Below, piece by piece: positions 18,644 to 28,064 of a stretch of DNA of 64,000 nucleotides (position 1 is its first letter; each line of letters begins with the position of its first letter). A model generated the notes under the pieces. It did no database searches and was not told where the DNA came from. It saw nothing but the letters and a program-made list of their open reading frames with translations. Origin of the DNA: Pleomorphochaeta sp. (GTDB taxonomy: Bacteria > Spirochaetota > Spirochaetia > Sphaerochaetales > Sphaerochaetaceae); assembly GCA_028532815.1 (NCBI GenBank), contig JAQQAS010000059.1:96452-160451 (forward strand). The letters run 5' to 3'. The position numbers and the translations under genes were made by a program.

Positions 18644-19555
18644 AAAATCACCCAAAAGTTGTACTTCATATTCTAAATCGATATCAAATTTTGCTTTTAC
18701 ATTTTCTTTACAAATTTGGCTCAATTTATAAATATCTGAACTAGTTGCATGGCCTTTGTTCATTATATAATTAGCATGGGAAGGGCAAATTATCGCATCG
18801 TTAACAGTTATATCTTTACTGCCACTTGCTTCAATTAACTTTCCAGCTATATTATTTTTAGGATTTTTAAAAATACTTCCTGCACTAGGGTATGCTAATA
18901 AACCTTTAGTTATTCTATTTTTAGTATTATTATCCTTAACTTGTTTAGCAAAAGTACTGTATTTATTTTTATCTAAAATGAAACCCGCTTCAAATATAAT
19001 AACTTTTTCCATATGTTTAAAAGGGCTATCTCTGTAACTAAAGTCTTCACCACCTCTATCCATTCTATGAGATTTTCCATCATAAGTTATATAATCGACA
19101 TAAAGTAATCTATCACTAATAGTATAACCGTAAGCCCCAGCATTTCCATAAATAGCTCCACCAATAGATCCAGGAATTCCACCAAGACCTTCGAGCCCTA
19201 ACATCCCATCATTTTGAGTAATATTTATAGCTCTATCTAAAGAAAGGCCTGATCTGCAAGAAAAAATGTTTCCTCTTATTGAATATCTACAAAGTTTTGA
19301 TGTTCTAATAACTAAACCTTCAATTGGTTTATCACTAATTAACAAATTAGATCCAGCTCCAATGACATAAATTTTTAATTTATTAATATTTGCAAATTCT
19401 AAAGCAGCTATTAATTCTTCAAAAAGGCCCGGAGAACAGAAATATTTTGCAATTCCACCTGTTTTAATTGTAGTGAAAGGAGCTAGTGGAACATCCTTTT
19501 GAATTATTTGATCAAACTTGATTTTTTCATCTTGATGACTTACATTTGTATTCAT
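18638..19555 (-). CDS. murB: UDP-N-acetylenolpyruvoylglucosamine reductase
   Basis: A 305-residue MurB, which reduces UDP-GlcNAc-enolpyruvate to UDP-MurNAc in peptidoglycan synthesis. Motifs: TTIKTGG, the FAD-binding GAGSNLLIS, GLEGLGGIPGSIGGAIYGNAGAYG, YRDSPFK, YPSAGSIFKNP with the catalytic Ser, and AGKLIEASG. I chose the ATG at 19555; a TTG 36 bases upstream (19591) is in frame. Neither has a Shine-Dalgarno sequence. A GATAAT box lies nine bases before the ATG, so a leaderless transcript is possible. Confidence 0.93.
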   Translation of the reverse strand: MNTNVSHQDEKIKFDQIIQKDVPLAPFTTIKTGGIAKYFCSPGLFEELIAALEFANINKLKIYVIGAGSNLLISDKPIEGLVIRTSKLCRYSIRGNIFSCRSGLSLDRAINITQNDGMLGLEGLGGIPGSIGGAIYGNAGAYGYTISDRLLYVDYITYDGKSHRMDRGGEDFSYRDSPFKHMEKVIIFEAGFILDKNKYSTFAKQVKDNNTKNRITKGLLAYPSAGSIFKNPKNNIAGKLIEASGSKDITVNDAIICPSHANYIMNKGHATSSDIYKLSQICKENVKAKFDIDLEYEVQLLGDFS

Positions 19556-19644
19556 ATGTAGTATATTATCAATGAATAGGTATTCTCGCAAGGTTAAATA
19601 ATATTTCTTAATAGTGAATATCTATTATTTATAAATTTTTAAAT

Positions 19645-19656
19645 ATTTGATATAAT
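19645..19656 (+). promoter_or_regulatory. extended -10 promoter of cysS
   Basis: TGATATAAT forms an extended -10 element (TATAAT at 19651-19656) about 30 bases before the cysS start; no clear -35 is visible. Confidence 0.45.
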
Positions 19657-19686
19657 TTATTACAACCTATTTTTAAGGATTAATTA

Positions 19687-21096
19687 ATGGCAATTTATTT
19701 ATATAATACAATGGGTCGAGAGATACAGGAATTTAAACCAATAAATGACAAAGAGGTAGGTTTATATACTTGTGGTCCAACAGTTTATAATTTCGCACAT
19801 ATTGGGAATTTGAGAACTTTTATCTTTGAAGATATTTTAAAGAGAGTTTTAATTCATTTTAATTACAAAGTAAAACATGTAATGAACATCACTGATGTTG
19901 GGCACTTAACCGATGATGGAGACTCTGGTGATGATAAAATGACAAAGAAAGCTAAAGAAAGTGGTAAAAGTGTATGGGAAATAGCTTCTTTTTATACAAA
20001 TGCATTCACATCAGATGCATCAGAATTGAATTTAATAAAACCTACCATTACATGTAAAGCAACCGATCATATTAAAGATATGATTAATTTAATTAAAAGA
20101 TTAGAAGAAGGTGGACACACATATGTTAGTGGAGGAAATGTTTATTTTTCAATTGATACATTTCCTGAATATGGTAAATTAGCAAATCAAAATCTAGATG
20201 ATTTAAAAACTGCAGTCAGAGATGATGTCAGTGTTGATGCAAATAAAAAAAATAGTAAAGATTTCGTATTATGGTTTACTAACAGTAAATTTGGTGAACA
20301 ACAGATGATGTGGGACTCTCCATGGGGTAGAGGTTATCCTGGTTGGCATATAGAATGTTCTGCTATGAGTATGAAATATCTAGGGGAATCTTTTGATATT
20401 CACTGCGGTGGAATTGATGCAATTCCTGTACATCACACTAATGAAATTGCACAAAGTGAAGCTGCAACAAATCATAAATGGGTTAATTATTGGGTACATG
20501 GCGAATTCTTATTAGATGAAACTGGTAAAATGAGCAAATCTAAAGGTGATTTTTTAACTCTTTCATTGCTAAAATCAAAAGGATATGATCCTATGGATTA
20601 TAGATTTTTTGTTTTAGGTGGACATTATCGCTCTCAATTAAGATTTAGTTTTGAAAATTTAGATAATGCTAGGAAAACTCGTTTATCTATAGTATCAAAA
20701 ATACAGGATTTGCTTGATGATGGCGCAACTAAAGTTGCCATTGAGAGTTTAGAAGCTACATCTCTAAAAGATGAATTTGATGAATGCATATCTAATAACT
20801 TAAATATGCCAATGGCTGTTGCCGTGTTACATAAAACTTTAAAAAGCAATTTAGATAAGAGTTTAAAATATTCATTACTTTTATATTTTGATGAAGTGTT
20901 TGGACTTAAGTTTGACAAAATTGAAAAAAGAAAAGAATCTTTCCCAAAAGAAGTAGAAGACTTAGTAAATCAAAGAGTTGAAGCAAAAAAAGCAAGAGAT
21001 TTTGCAAAAGCTGATGAAATTCGTGATGAGATAGATAAATTAGGTTATATTGTAAAAGATACAGCAAAAGGTCCAGTTTTATCAAAAAAACTGTAA
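19687..21096 (+). CDS. cysS: cysteinyl-tRNA synthetase
   Basis: A 469-residue class I synthetase. The zinc-binding entry CGPTVYNFAHIGN includes the HIGH-type motif HIGN; GYPGWHIECSAMS and HCGGIDAIPVHHTNE follow, and the KMSKS loop is KMSKSKGDF. The C-terminal helical region ends with the anticodon-binding segment KARDFAKADEIRDEI. AAGGA precedes the ATG. It is followed 28 bases later by an ECF sigma factor gene on the same strand, with no terminator visible between them. Confidence 0.97.
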   Translation: MAIYLYNTMGREIQEFKPINDKEVGLYTCGPTVYNFAHIGNLRTFIFEDILKRVLIHFNYKVKHVMNITDVGHLTDDGDSGDDKMTKKAKESGKSVWEIASFYTNAFTSDASELNLIKPTITCKATDHIKDMINLIKRLEEGGHTYVSGGNVYFSIDTFPEYGKLANQNLDDLKTAVRDDVSVDANKKNSKDFVLWFTNSKFGEQQMMWDSPWGRGYPGWHIECSAMSMKYLGESFDIHCGGIDAIPVHHTNEIAQSEAATNHKWVNYWVHGEFLLDETGKMSKSKGDFLTLSLLKSKGYDPMDYRFFVLGGHYRSQLRFSFENLDNARKTRLSIVSKIQDLLDDGATKVAIESLEATSLKDEFDECISNNLNMPMAVAVLHKTLKSNLDKSLKYSLLLYFDEVFGLKFDKIEKRKESFPKEVEDLVNQRVEAKKARDFAKADEIRDEIDKLGYIVKDTAKGPVLSKKL

Positions 21097-21124
21097 CCGA
21101 TGTGTAACAGGATTGTTAATATTT

Positions 21125-21637
21125 ATGAAAATACAAAGTAACGATGAACATGATTTTAGGCATATTTATGAGAAAACATTCGCTATGCTATTTAGAGTTT
21201 CTAATAATATAGTGAGAAATCCTGATAGAGCTGAAGAATTATGTCAAGAAGCTTTTACTCGTTTTTTTGACCAAGGCAAATCTTTTCCTAGTGAGAATGA
21301 TGCAAAATACTGGTTAATTAGAGTGACTAAAAATCTCTCAATTAATGTGGTAAAAAGGAAAAGCCGAGAGTTGAAAATGATTGAAAAGGTTAAAAAAGAA
21401 CCTAATCGGCATGAAAAAACTGGGGAAGAAGTCTTAGTAGAAGATGCTATATGTGAGCAAGTGATGGATGCTATTGAACAGCTTCCCGAAAAGCTTAGAT
21501 TAGTAATTACTTTGAAAACTTATACTGATTTAGATTATAAGGGTATTGGTGAGACTCTCAATATATCAGAGAGCAATGTAAAAGTTAGAGTTTTTAGAGC
21601 AAGAAAAATGCTTGAAAAAATTCTAAGTCAGGAGTAA
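21125..21637 (+). CDS. ECF-type RNA polymerase sigma factor
   Basis: A 170-residue sigma-70 family protein with region 2 (VRNPDRAEELCQEAFTRFF, WLIRVTKNLSIN) and region 4 (IEQLPEKLRLVITL, then YKGIGETLNISESNVKVRVFRARKML). There is no region 3, as in extracytoplasmic-function sigma factors. I chose the ATG at 21125; a TTG at 21113 is in frame but its only purine-rich site lies too close. It stands directly upstream of a zf-HC2 anti-sigma gene, with which it likely forms a regulatory pair. The signal and regulon are unknown. Confidence 0.92.
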   Translation: MKIQSNDEHDFRHIYEKTFAMLFRVSNNIVRNPDRAEELCQEAFTRFFDQGKSFPSENDAKYWLIRVTKNLSINVVKRKSRELKMIEKVKKEPNRHEKTGEEVLVEDAICEQVMDAIEQLPEKLRLVITLKTYTDLDYKGIGETLNISESNVKVRVFRARKMLEKILSQE

Positions 21638-21644
21638 AAAATTT

Positions 21645-22199
21645 ATGTGTTTAGATGATGCATTACTTAATTCATATCTTGATGGTGAACTACAAGAACC
21701 TTGGAAGACTCAAGTTGAAGAACATCTTTCATATTGTAGCGGTTGCCAATTGAGATTTAACCAATTGAAAGGATTGGTTGATAATTTAAAAAATGCTACT
21801 ATATCTGATGAGGAGATTGCTCCTAGATCAGATAGAGTTCTTAAATATTTTGAGCAAAATAGATTTGATACACCTCCTAAAAAAAATCTTTTTAAAAAGA
21901 AGGTGCAAGTTAATCTAGTTCCAGCTCTTTTGACAAGTGCAGCTGCTGTAGTTGTTGTTTTTATTGGATCTTTTGTACTTTTTGGGTCAAATAGCAAGCA
22001 AACTAGTGAGATTATGCCCGAAGTTATGCTTCCTATAGAATCAAATCAACTAGAGCAAGTCAGTGTAGATGAAAAGGCTTCACTCGATGATTATAGTTTA
22101 TCCGAAATTGTACGATATTTAGATTCTCAAGGATATGCTGTTAAATTAGAATTGAAAACAGTTAACCCACTTGAGGATATACCTCAAAATGAAGAATAA
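21645..22199 (+). CDS. anti-sigma factor, zinc-finger HC2 type, membrane bound
   Basis: A 184-residue protein. The N-terminus has the zf-HC2 pattern LLNSYLDGELQ followed by HLSYCSGC, which binds sigma factors. One membrane helix lies near residues 88-110 (LVPALLTSAAAVVVVFIGSFVLF), and the last 70 residues would be outside the cytoplasm. AGGAG in the tail of the sigma gene serves as its Shine-Dalgarno sequence, so the two are coupled. The periplasmic part has no recognisable sensor domain. A terminator follows the gene. Confidence 0.88.
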   Translation: MCLDDALLNSYLDGELQEPWKTQVEEHLSYCSGCQLRFNQLKGLVDNLKNATISDEEIAPRSDRVLKYFEQNRFDTPPKKNLFKKKVQVNLVPALLTSAAAVVVVFIGSFVLFGSNSKQTSEIMPEVMLPIESNQLEQVSVDEKASLDDYSLSEIVRYLDSQGYAVKLELKTVNPLEDIPQNEE

Positions 22200-22215
22200 T
22201 ATTTTTGAATAAGAG

Positions 22216-22242
22216 AAAAGGAGCTATAGGCTCCTTTTTTTT
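22216..22242 (+). terminator. intrinsic terminator after the sigma/anti-sigma pair
   Basis: Stem AAAGGAGC/GCTCCTTT with a 5-base loop and eight T residues. Confidence 0.9.
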
Positions 22243-22365
22243 CATTTCGTATTATTATCCTAAAAAAGGTTTCTTTTTTTTTATTAATTTTGTTGTAATA
22301 TGTTGTTATCTAGTAGTCTTTTTGTTAAGATAATTCAACAGCATATTTTGGCAGGAGGATAATAT

Positions 22366-25017
22366 ATGAAGGCCGTAGAATTACAGAAAGCCTATGATCC
22401 AAAAGATTTTGAAGAAAGAATTTATCAAGAATGGTTAGATAAAGGGTTATTTAGTCCCAAAGACAATGATAGTGAACACTATTCAATAGTCATGCCTCCA
22501 CCAAATGTCACAGGTATTTTACACATGGGACATGCTCTTAATAATTCATTACAAGATATTTTAATTAGATATTATAGAATGACAGGTGTTCCAACTCTTT
22601 GGGTTCCTGGAACTGACCATGCAGGAATTGCAACTCAAAGTGTTGTTGAAAGACAATTATTAAAAGAGGGAAAAAAGAGACAAGATTTAGGAAGAGAGAA
22701 ATTTCTAGAAAGAACTTGGGAAGTTAAAGATAAACATCATAAAACTATCAAAAAACAATTAGAAACAATCGGTGCTTCTTGTGACTGGTCAAGAGAAAGA
22801 TTTACCATGGATGAAGGTCTTTCTAAAGCCGTTAGAGAATGCTTTGTAAGTTTATATGAAAAAGATCTTATTTATAAAGGTGAGTATCTAGTTAACTATT
22901 GCCCTCATTGTGGAACAGCTTTAGCTGATGATGAAGTTGAACATGAAGAGACTCCTGGTAAGTTATATGATATTACCTATCCTTATGCAGATGGTTCTGG
23001 TTCAATTACAATAGCAACAACTCGTCCTGAAACTATGTTTGGTGATATTGCTGTTGCAGTTAACCCTGAAGATGAGAGGTATAAACATTTAGTTGGAAAA
23101 ACTCTTAAATTACCTTTAACTGACAGAGAGATCCCAATTATAGCAGATAGTTTTGTTTCATTAGAATTTGGTACTGGTATGGTTAAAATTACACCAGCAC
23201 ACGATCCAAATGACTGGGAATGTGGAAAAAGACATAATTTAGAGATTATCAATGTATTAAATCCTGATGGAACTTTAAATGATAACTGTCCTGAAAAATA
23301 TAGAAATATCCAAGCAAGTGAAGCTAGAAAACTTGTTGTTGAAGACTTAAGAGAGCTTGGTAATCTAGTTGGGGAAAAGGACCATAACCATGAAGTTGGT
23401 CACTGTTATAGATGTCATACAGTAATTGAACCTTATTTGTCAAAACAGTGGTTTGTAAGTATGAAAAAAATGGCAGATAATGCTTTACAAGCTTGGAAAG
23501 ATGATAAGATTAAATTCTACCCAAAAAGATGGGAAAACACTTATTCTCACTGGTTAACTTCTATTAGAGACTGGTGTATTTCCAGACAATTATGGTGGGG
23601 CCATAGAATTCCAGTTTGGTACTGTGAAGATTGTGGTAACATGATGGTTTTAAGAGAAGATCCTTGTGAATGTGATAAATGTAAGTCAAAGAATATCTAT
23701 CAAGAATCAGATGTATTAGATACTTGGTTTAGTTCTTGGTTATGGCCATTTTCGACTTTAGGTTGGCCTGAAAAAACTGTTGATTTTGATAAATATTTCC
23801 CAACAACTACATTAGTTACAGGTTATGATATCATTTTCTTCTGGGTAGCTAGAATGGTTATGGCAAGCTTAGAATTTGTTGGGGAAGTTCCATTTAGAGA
23901 TATTTATTTAACTGGTCTTGTTAGAGATAAACAAGGTAGAAAAATGAGTAAAACTTTAGGAAATGGTATCGATCCTATTGATGTTGTTAATCAATATGGT
24001 GCTGATGCAATGAAGTTCACATTGAGTTACATGGCTACACAAGGTCAAGATATTTTAATTGATATGAACTCCTTTAAGTTAGGTTCAAGATTTGCAAATA
24101 AAGTTTGGAATGCAACTAGATTCTTATTAATGAATTTAGATGATAGAACTTTAGTTGATATCAAAGATATTGAATTAGATACTATGGATAAATGGATTTA
24201 TAATAGTTTAAATGAAGCTGCAAAAAAAGTTGAAGTTTCTATGAAAAATTATAGATTTAATGATGGAGCTAGTGCTGTTTATGATTTCTTTTGGAATGAT
24301 TTCTGTGACTGGTATGTAGAATCTTCAAAACAAAAATTATATAGTGATGATGCTAAAGTTAAAGATAGAGCAATCAGTGTTTTATTAGATCTTTTAGCTG
24401 AATCTATGAGATTGATGCATCCTTATTTATCTTTCTTAACTGAAGAGATTTATTCGAAATTACCAAATGTAAGTGATCAACTAATTACAAGTGAATATCC
24501 TAAATTTACAGAGGATAGAAGATTTGAAGCTGATACAACATTAGTCAATTGTATGCAAGATGCAGTTAGAGGTGTTAGAGCATTAAGAGCTGATTTACAA
24601 ATCGCTATTGATAAAAAAGTTAAAGTTGTAATTAAAGTCGATAATGACTTTGTAGCTACTAGCTTCTTTAAAGAGAAAAAAGATCTATTGATGAATTTCA
24701 TGGGTTCAAGCAGTTTAGATATTGATGATTTATCTGAAATTGATACTTCAAAAGCTGTTCCAGTTGCTGGTATTGGTTTTGAATCTTTTGTATTTGTAAG
24801 GGAAGCAATTGATGTTGATAAAGAAATTGCGAAATTAGAAAAAGACTTGCAAAAAACTCAAAAGAGTTTAGATGGTACTTTAAGAAAATTATCTAATGAG
24901 AAATTTATAAACAATGCAGCTCAAGTTGCTATTGATAAAGAAAATAGTAAAAAAGCTGAATTTGAAGAAAAAATTGAAAAAGGTAAAAAACACATTGCCT
25001 TACTAAAAACTTTATAA
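22366..25017 (+). CDS. valS: valyl-tRNA synthetase
   Basis: An 883-residue class I synthetase. Motifs: PPPNVTGILHMGHALN (HIGH-type), GTDHAGIATQ, the editing-domain entry TTRPETMFGDIAVAVNP, SRQLWWGHRIPVWYC with a zinc-type CxxC pair, and the KMSKS loop KMSKTLGNG. The C-terminus is a coiled coil (IAKLEKDLQKTQKSL) as expected for ValS. AGGAGG lies at good spacing before the ATG. No T-box leader is evident. A strong terminator follows. Confidence 0.98.
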   Translation: MKAVELQKAYDPKDFEERIYQEWLDKGLFSPKDNDSEHYSIVMPPPNVTGILHMGHALNNSLQDILIRYYRMTGVPTLWVPGTDHAGIATQSVVERQLLKEGKKRQDLGREKFLERTWEVKDKHHKTIKKQLETIGASCDWSRERFTMDEGLSKAVRECFVSLYEKDLIYKGEYLVNYCPHCGTALADDEVEHEETPGKLYDITYPYADGSGSITIATTRPETMFGDIAVAVNPEDERYKHLVGKTLKLPLTDREIPIIADSFVSLEFGTGMVKITPAHDPNDWECGKRHNLEIINVLNPDGTLNDNCPEKYRNIQASEARKLVVEDLRELGNLVGEKDHNHEVGHCYRCHTVIEPYLSKQWFVSMKKMADNALQAWKDDKIKFYPKRWENTYSHWLTSIRDWCISRQLWWGHRIPVWYCEDCGNMMVLREDPCECDKCKSKNIYQESDVLDTWFSSWLWPFSTLGWPEKTVDFDKYFPTTTLVTGYDIIFFWVARMVMASLEFVGEVPFRDIYLTGLVRDKQGRKMSKTLGNGIDPIDVVNQYGADAMKFTLSYMATQGQDILIDMNSFKLGSRFANKVWNATRFLLMNLDDRTLVDIKDIELDTMDKWIYNSLNEAAKKVEVSMKNYRFNDGASAVYDFFWNDFCDWYVESSKQKLYSDDAKVKDRAISVLLDLLAESMRLMHPYLSFLTEEIYSKLPNVSDQLITSEYPKFTEDRRFEADTTLVNCMQDAVRGVRALRADLQIAIDKKVKVVIKVDNDFVATSFFKEKKDLLMNFMGSSSLDIDDLSEIDTSKAVPVAGIGFESFVFVREAIDVDKEIAKLEKDLQKTQKSLDGTLRKLSNEKFINNAAQVAIDKENSKKAEFEEKIEKGKKHIALLKTL

Positions 25018-25032
25018 AAAATAATTGAATTT

Positions 25033-25066
25033 AAGGGTTTAAACAATTATGTTTAAGCCCTTTTTT
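25033..25066 (+). terminator. intrinsic terminator of valS
   Basis: A 12-bp stem (AAGGGTTTAAAC with its partner GTTTAAGCCCTT, one G-T pair), 6-base loop and six T residues. Confidence 0.92.
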
Positions 25067-25082
25067 AATTTTGGAGCACGTT

Positions 25083-25919
25083 ATGAGTAAAATAGCTTTT
25101 ATTGGAAATGTAATTAAGGAAGAAACTTCAACTGGGAGTAGATATAGTGGTGGAGTTCTAAATGCCTCATTAGCTGCCTTAGCTAGTAAAAACGAAGTAG
25201 TTATTGTTACTAATATAAAAGATGAGGATTACTTAGATGCTTTTAAATTATTAAATGAAAAGGGTGCTAGTATCAAAGTTGTTGATAATAGTAGTACGAA
25301 TTTAATTAAAGACAATAAAATTATTGAATTAGCTTCTACAATAGTTTGTACCAATTTAAATGAAATAAAAGCAGATTACTATTATTTTATTCCATCCTTA
25401 AATCATGATATAGATACCTCAGCTATTAAGGAAATAAGTAATAATGGAAAGATTGCACTTTCCCTAAGTGGGTTTATGAAATTTATAAAGGATGATCAAA
25501 TTAACGTAGAGAGATTTCAAGAATTAGATGAAAATTTAAAATATATAGAGCATATTGTTTTAGATAAAGATATGTGTCCTATTCAAGAATTTTCTCATGA
25601 TGAAGATCATGTAGCTAAAAAATATTCACAAAATGGATGTCATGAAATTTTAGTTACATACTATGATGCATTATTTAATTATAGAGATAACTTTTTTTAT
25701 CGATGTAAATATGTATCAAAATCAAGTAGTAAAAGAAAAGCGGCTGGTGACATTGCTTTAGCAGCATATATTTCTAAGAAAGACCTTTTAATAAAAGAAG
25801 AAGCTTTATTCTTTGCAACTTCAATGGCTTGTTATTTTATGGATGACTATGATTTGTTTAAGCTCACTCAAGATGAAATATTTTCTAAGATGATTGATAT
25901 TGGCATAGTAAATAATTAA
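25083..25919 (+). CDS. degenerate PfkB/ribokinase-like protein
   Basis: A 278-residue protein that reads like a diverged PfkB-family sugar or nucleoside kinase: a glycine pair early (RYSGGVLNASLAALA) and, late, KRKAAGDIALAAYI in place of the family's GAGDxFxAG(Y/F). The usual first Gly of GAGD is Ala, the catalytic Asp is kept, and the ATP-binding half is shortened. Activity is therefore uncertain. The start at 25083 has GGAG six bases upstream. It lies just past the valS terminator and has no obvious operon partner. Other Rossmann-like folds remain possible. Confidence 0.6.
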   Translation: MSKIAFIGNVIKEETSTGSRYSGGVLNASLAALASKNEVVIVTNIKDEDYLDAFKLLNEKGASIKVVDNSSTNLIKDNKIIELASTIVCTNLNEIKADYYYFIPSLNHDIDTSAIKEISNNGKIALSLSGFMKFIKDDQINVERFQELDENLKYIEHIVLDKDMCPIQEFSHDEDHVAKKYSQNGCHEILVTYYDALFNYRDNFFYRCKYVSKSSSKRKAAGDIALAAYISKKDLLIKEEALFFATSMACYFMDDYDLFKLTQDEIFSKMIDIGIVNN

Positions 25920-26018
25920 TTTTTTTCATATCAGTCTAATTCTAAAAACATAATTATTAATTAATCTGTAGATATTTTATTTCCTTTTTTGAATAATTTA
26001 AATTTAAAATATTTTTAT

Positions 26019-26048
26019 TTTACAAATATTGACAATCTGTGTTATTAT
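26019..26048 (+). promoter_or_regulatory. possible promoter of the 26088 outer membrane protein gene
   Basis: TTTACA (26019-26024), 18-base spacer, TATTAT (26043-26048), placing the transcript start about 30 bases before the ATG. Confidence 0.4.
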
Positions 26049-26087
26049 ATGGAAGTGTACTAATTTAAGTTATCGATAGGAGAAAAT

Positions 26088-26711
26088 ATGAAAAAAAAAT
26101 TAATTTCACTAATGTTAATGGGGATACTTGGTGGAGCAACTCTTTTTGCTTCGATGAATTTTCTTCCTTTGGAAGCCTCTTCAAGTGATAGATCAAATCA
26201 AGTAATAGGTTCTATATTTTATCTTGGAACAATGAATAGTGATATATCAGCATCTTCAATTGGAGTAGCTGCTTTTTATCAAAATAAGTTAAATGACAAT
26301 ATTGGAATATATGCAAATGGCGGAGTAGGTAAAGCTTTTGGATTTAAATTTAAGAATATTACAGATCCATTAGAAAATACTGTTGCTGTATTTATTCAAA
26401 GTGGTCCATATTATTTAATAGAATTACAAGACAATATGCTTGTTAAAGTTGGTGCTGGTGTAGATATAGCTATGTTTGGTGGTAAAAATGCTTCAAATGG
26501 TAATGAAAATGTTGCACTATCTTTTGGAGTAGGTGCTTTTGGTGCATATGAATATGTGTTAATTGATAACTTAACATTAGTTGGTGCACTTAATTTAGGA
26601 TTTGATTTTGTAACTTGGATGACAAATACTACTACTGGCGATTTTGAAAGAGATAATGTAGGAGTTATTGTTAATATAATGCCTTCTGTTGGTGTTAGTT
26701 ATAGTTTCTAA
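26088..26711 (+). CDS. small outer membrane beta-barrel-like protein
   Basis: A 207-residue exported protein. The signal peptide (MKKKLISLMLMGILGGATLFA) is followed by alternating glycine- and aromatic-rich strands (NDNIGIYANGGVGKAFGF, VKVGAGVDIAMFGGKN) and ends in the aromatic residue of GVSYSF, typical of barrel proteins. About eight strands can be drawn. The specific family is not recognised. AGGAGAA precedes the ATG. It is monocistronic, with its own promoter-like region and a bidirectional terminator. Confidence 0.72.
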   Translation: MKKKLISLMLMGILGGATLFASMNFLPLEASSSDRSNQVIGSIFYLGTMNSDISASSIGVAAFYQNKLNDNIGIYANGGVGKAFGFKFKNITDPLENTVAVFIQSGPYYLIELQDNMLVKVGAGVDIAMFGGKNASNGNENVALSFGVGAFGAYEYVLIDNLTLVGALNLGFDFVTWMTNTTTGDFERDNVGVIVNIMPSVGVSYSF

Positions 26712-26728
26712 TATATATAAAAGAATAT

Positions 26729-26758
26729 AAAGGCAACAGGATAGCTGTTGCCTTTATT
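26729..26758. terminator. bidirectional intrinsic terminator
   Basis: A perfect 11-bp stem AAAGGCAACAG/CTGTTGCCTTT with a 5-base loop, between two converging genes. Confidence 0.85.
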
Positions 26759-26774
26759 TAGTACTATTAGTAAT

Positions 26775-28064
26775 TTAAGTTCTATCTTTATTTAAGACTC
26801 TAGTTGATTTTATTTCACCATTATTTAAGCGTCTAATAATATATCCCTCTTCAATTGGCTTATCAGTCTTTAAATATTGGACTTTTCCATGGTCAATTTG
26901 ATCAATTTCTTCAAAATCACTATTTAAAAGAGTATAATCAGAATCTACAATATTAAGTACATCTTTACCAATATATTCAATAGTTTGACCTTTTTTAACT
27001 TGGAATCTAACATCTAAATCCCAAATACCTTTTTTGACTTCTTTATTAATAATACCTATAAATAAATAATTTCTTTCATAACCATCAATAGTTGGTTCAC
27101 TAATATTATCTTCATCAGTCTTATCAAAGAAAAAGCCAGTGGAATATTTTCTATGACTTATATTAAATAAATCTTTTCTATACTCACTTAGTAGAGGATC
27201 TTTATCTATTGCTTTTCTATATGCCCTTGTTGCAACAGCGTTATAATAAAGGCTTTTCATTCTTCCTTCAATCTTTAAGCTAGTTACACCTGCATCAATT
27301 AGTTTATCAACATGGTCGATCATACATAAATCTTTGCTACTTAAAATAGTGGTAAAGCCATCTTCTTCACTAATAGGATAGTATTCATTTGGTCTTTCAT
27401 ATTCTTCTAGTGCTAAAGTATCACTAGCTAAAACATCTTCTAGACCTTTGTTAGCCATTAGCTTATAATTCCATCTACAAGAGTGAGCACAATCTCCTTG
27501 ATTAGCACTTCTTGATGAGAAGTAAGAAGAAAGTAAACATCTACCAGAGTATGCCATGCACATAGCCCCATGAACAAAAGTTTCTATTTCAAGTTCAGGA
27601 GCTGCTTGCTTAATTTTTTTAATATCTTTTATAGAAGCTTCTCTACCAAGAATAATTCTTGAAAAACCAATTTTATTATAAAGTTTTGCAGCTGCAGAGT
27701 TTATACAACTAGCTTGAGTTGATAGATGGACTTCTTTATCGGGCATTTCATTTTTTATAATTTCCATAGCACCAATATCAGTTACAATATATGCATCAAA
27801 AGGCCAACTTTTCAATTCTTTAACTTGTTCTTTTAAATCATTAATTTGATCTTCGTGAAAAATTATGTTAATTGCACAATATAATTTTTTATTACCAAAT
27901 TGTTTTTTTATATCAATTAAATCTTGTTTTTGATCTAAGTCAATGTTTTTAGCATTGGCACGTAAGGAGAACTTAGGAAGCCCCATATAGGCAGCATCCG
28001 CACCAAATGTGAATGCTGTTTTTAATTTTCTAATATCTCCAGCTGGGCTAAGTAGTTCAACCAC
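26775..28064 (-). CDS. peptidase U32 family protein, tRNA hydroxylation (TrhP-like)
   Basis: A 429-residue U32 protein. It has ELLSPAGDIRKLKTAFTFGADAAYMG at the start, then the Cys-rich signature MCMAYSGRCLLSSYF and QGDCAHSCRW. These match YegQ/TrhP, which is required for 5-hydroxyuridine at tRNA position 34. I place the start at the GTG at 28064: AAGGAGG lies six bases upstream, inside the end of lon, and the protein then begins with VVELLSPAGD as in relatives. An in-frame ATG at 28085 precedes the Shine-Dalgarno sequence itself. The gene overlaps lon by eight bases, so the pair is coupled. Confidence 0.88.
   Translation of the reverse strand: MVELLSPAGDIRKLKTAFTFGADAAYMGLPKFSLRANAKNIDLDQKQDLIDIKKQFGNKKLYCAINIIFHEDQINDLKEQVKELKSWPFDAYIVTDIGAMEIIKNEMPDKEVHLSTQASCINSAAAKLYNKIGFSRIILGREASIKDIKKIKQAAPELEIETFVHGAMCMAYSGRCLLSSYFSSRSANQGDCAHSCRWNYKLMANKGLEDVLASDTLALEEYERPNEYYPISEEDGFTTILSSKDLCMIDHVDKLIDAGVTSLKIEGRMKSLYYNAVATRAYRKAIDKDPLLSEYRKDLFNISHRKYSTGFFFDKTDEDNISEPTIDGYERNYLFIGIINKEVKKGIWDLDVRFQVKKGQTIEYIGKDVLNIVDSDYTLLNSDFEEIDQIDHGKVQYLKTDKPIEEGYIIRRLNNGEIKSTRVLNKDRT

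Noticed and set aside
22200..22365. T-box or other tRNA-sensing leader before valS
   Set aside because: The only structure is the terminator of the previous operon; no T-box sequence or specifier stem is visible. The cysS leader likewise shows none.
26757..26769. Thirteen-base sequence TTTAGTACTATTA also found at positions 1-13
   Set aside because: One short AT-rich match in 64 kb is close to chance, and the flanks do not match.
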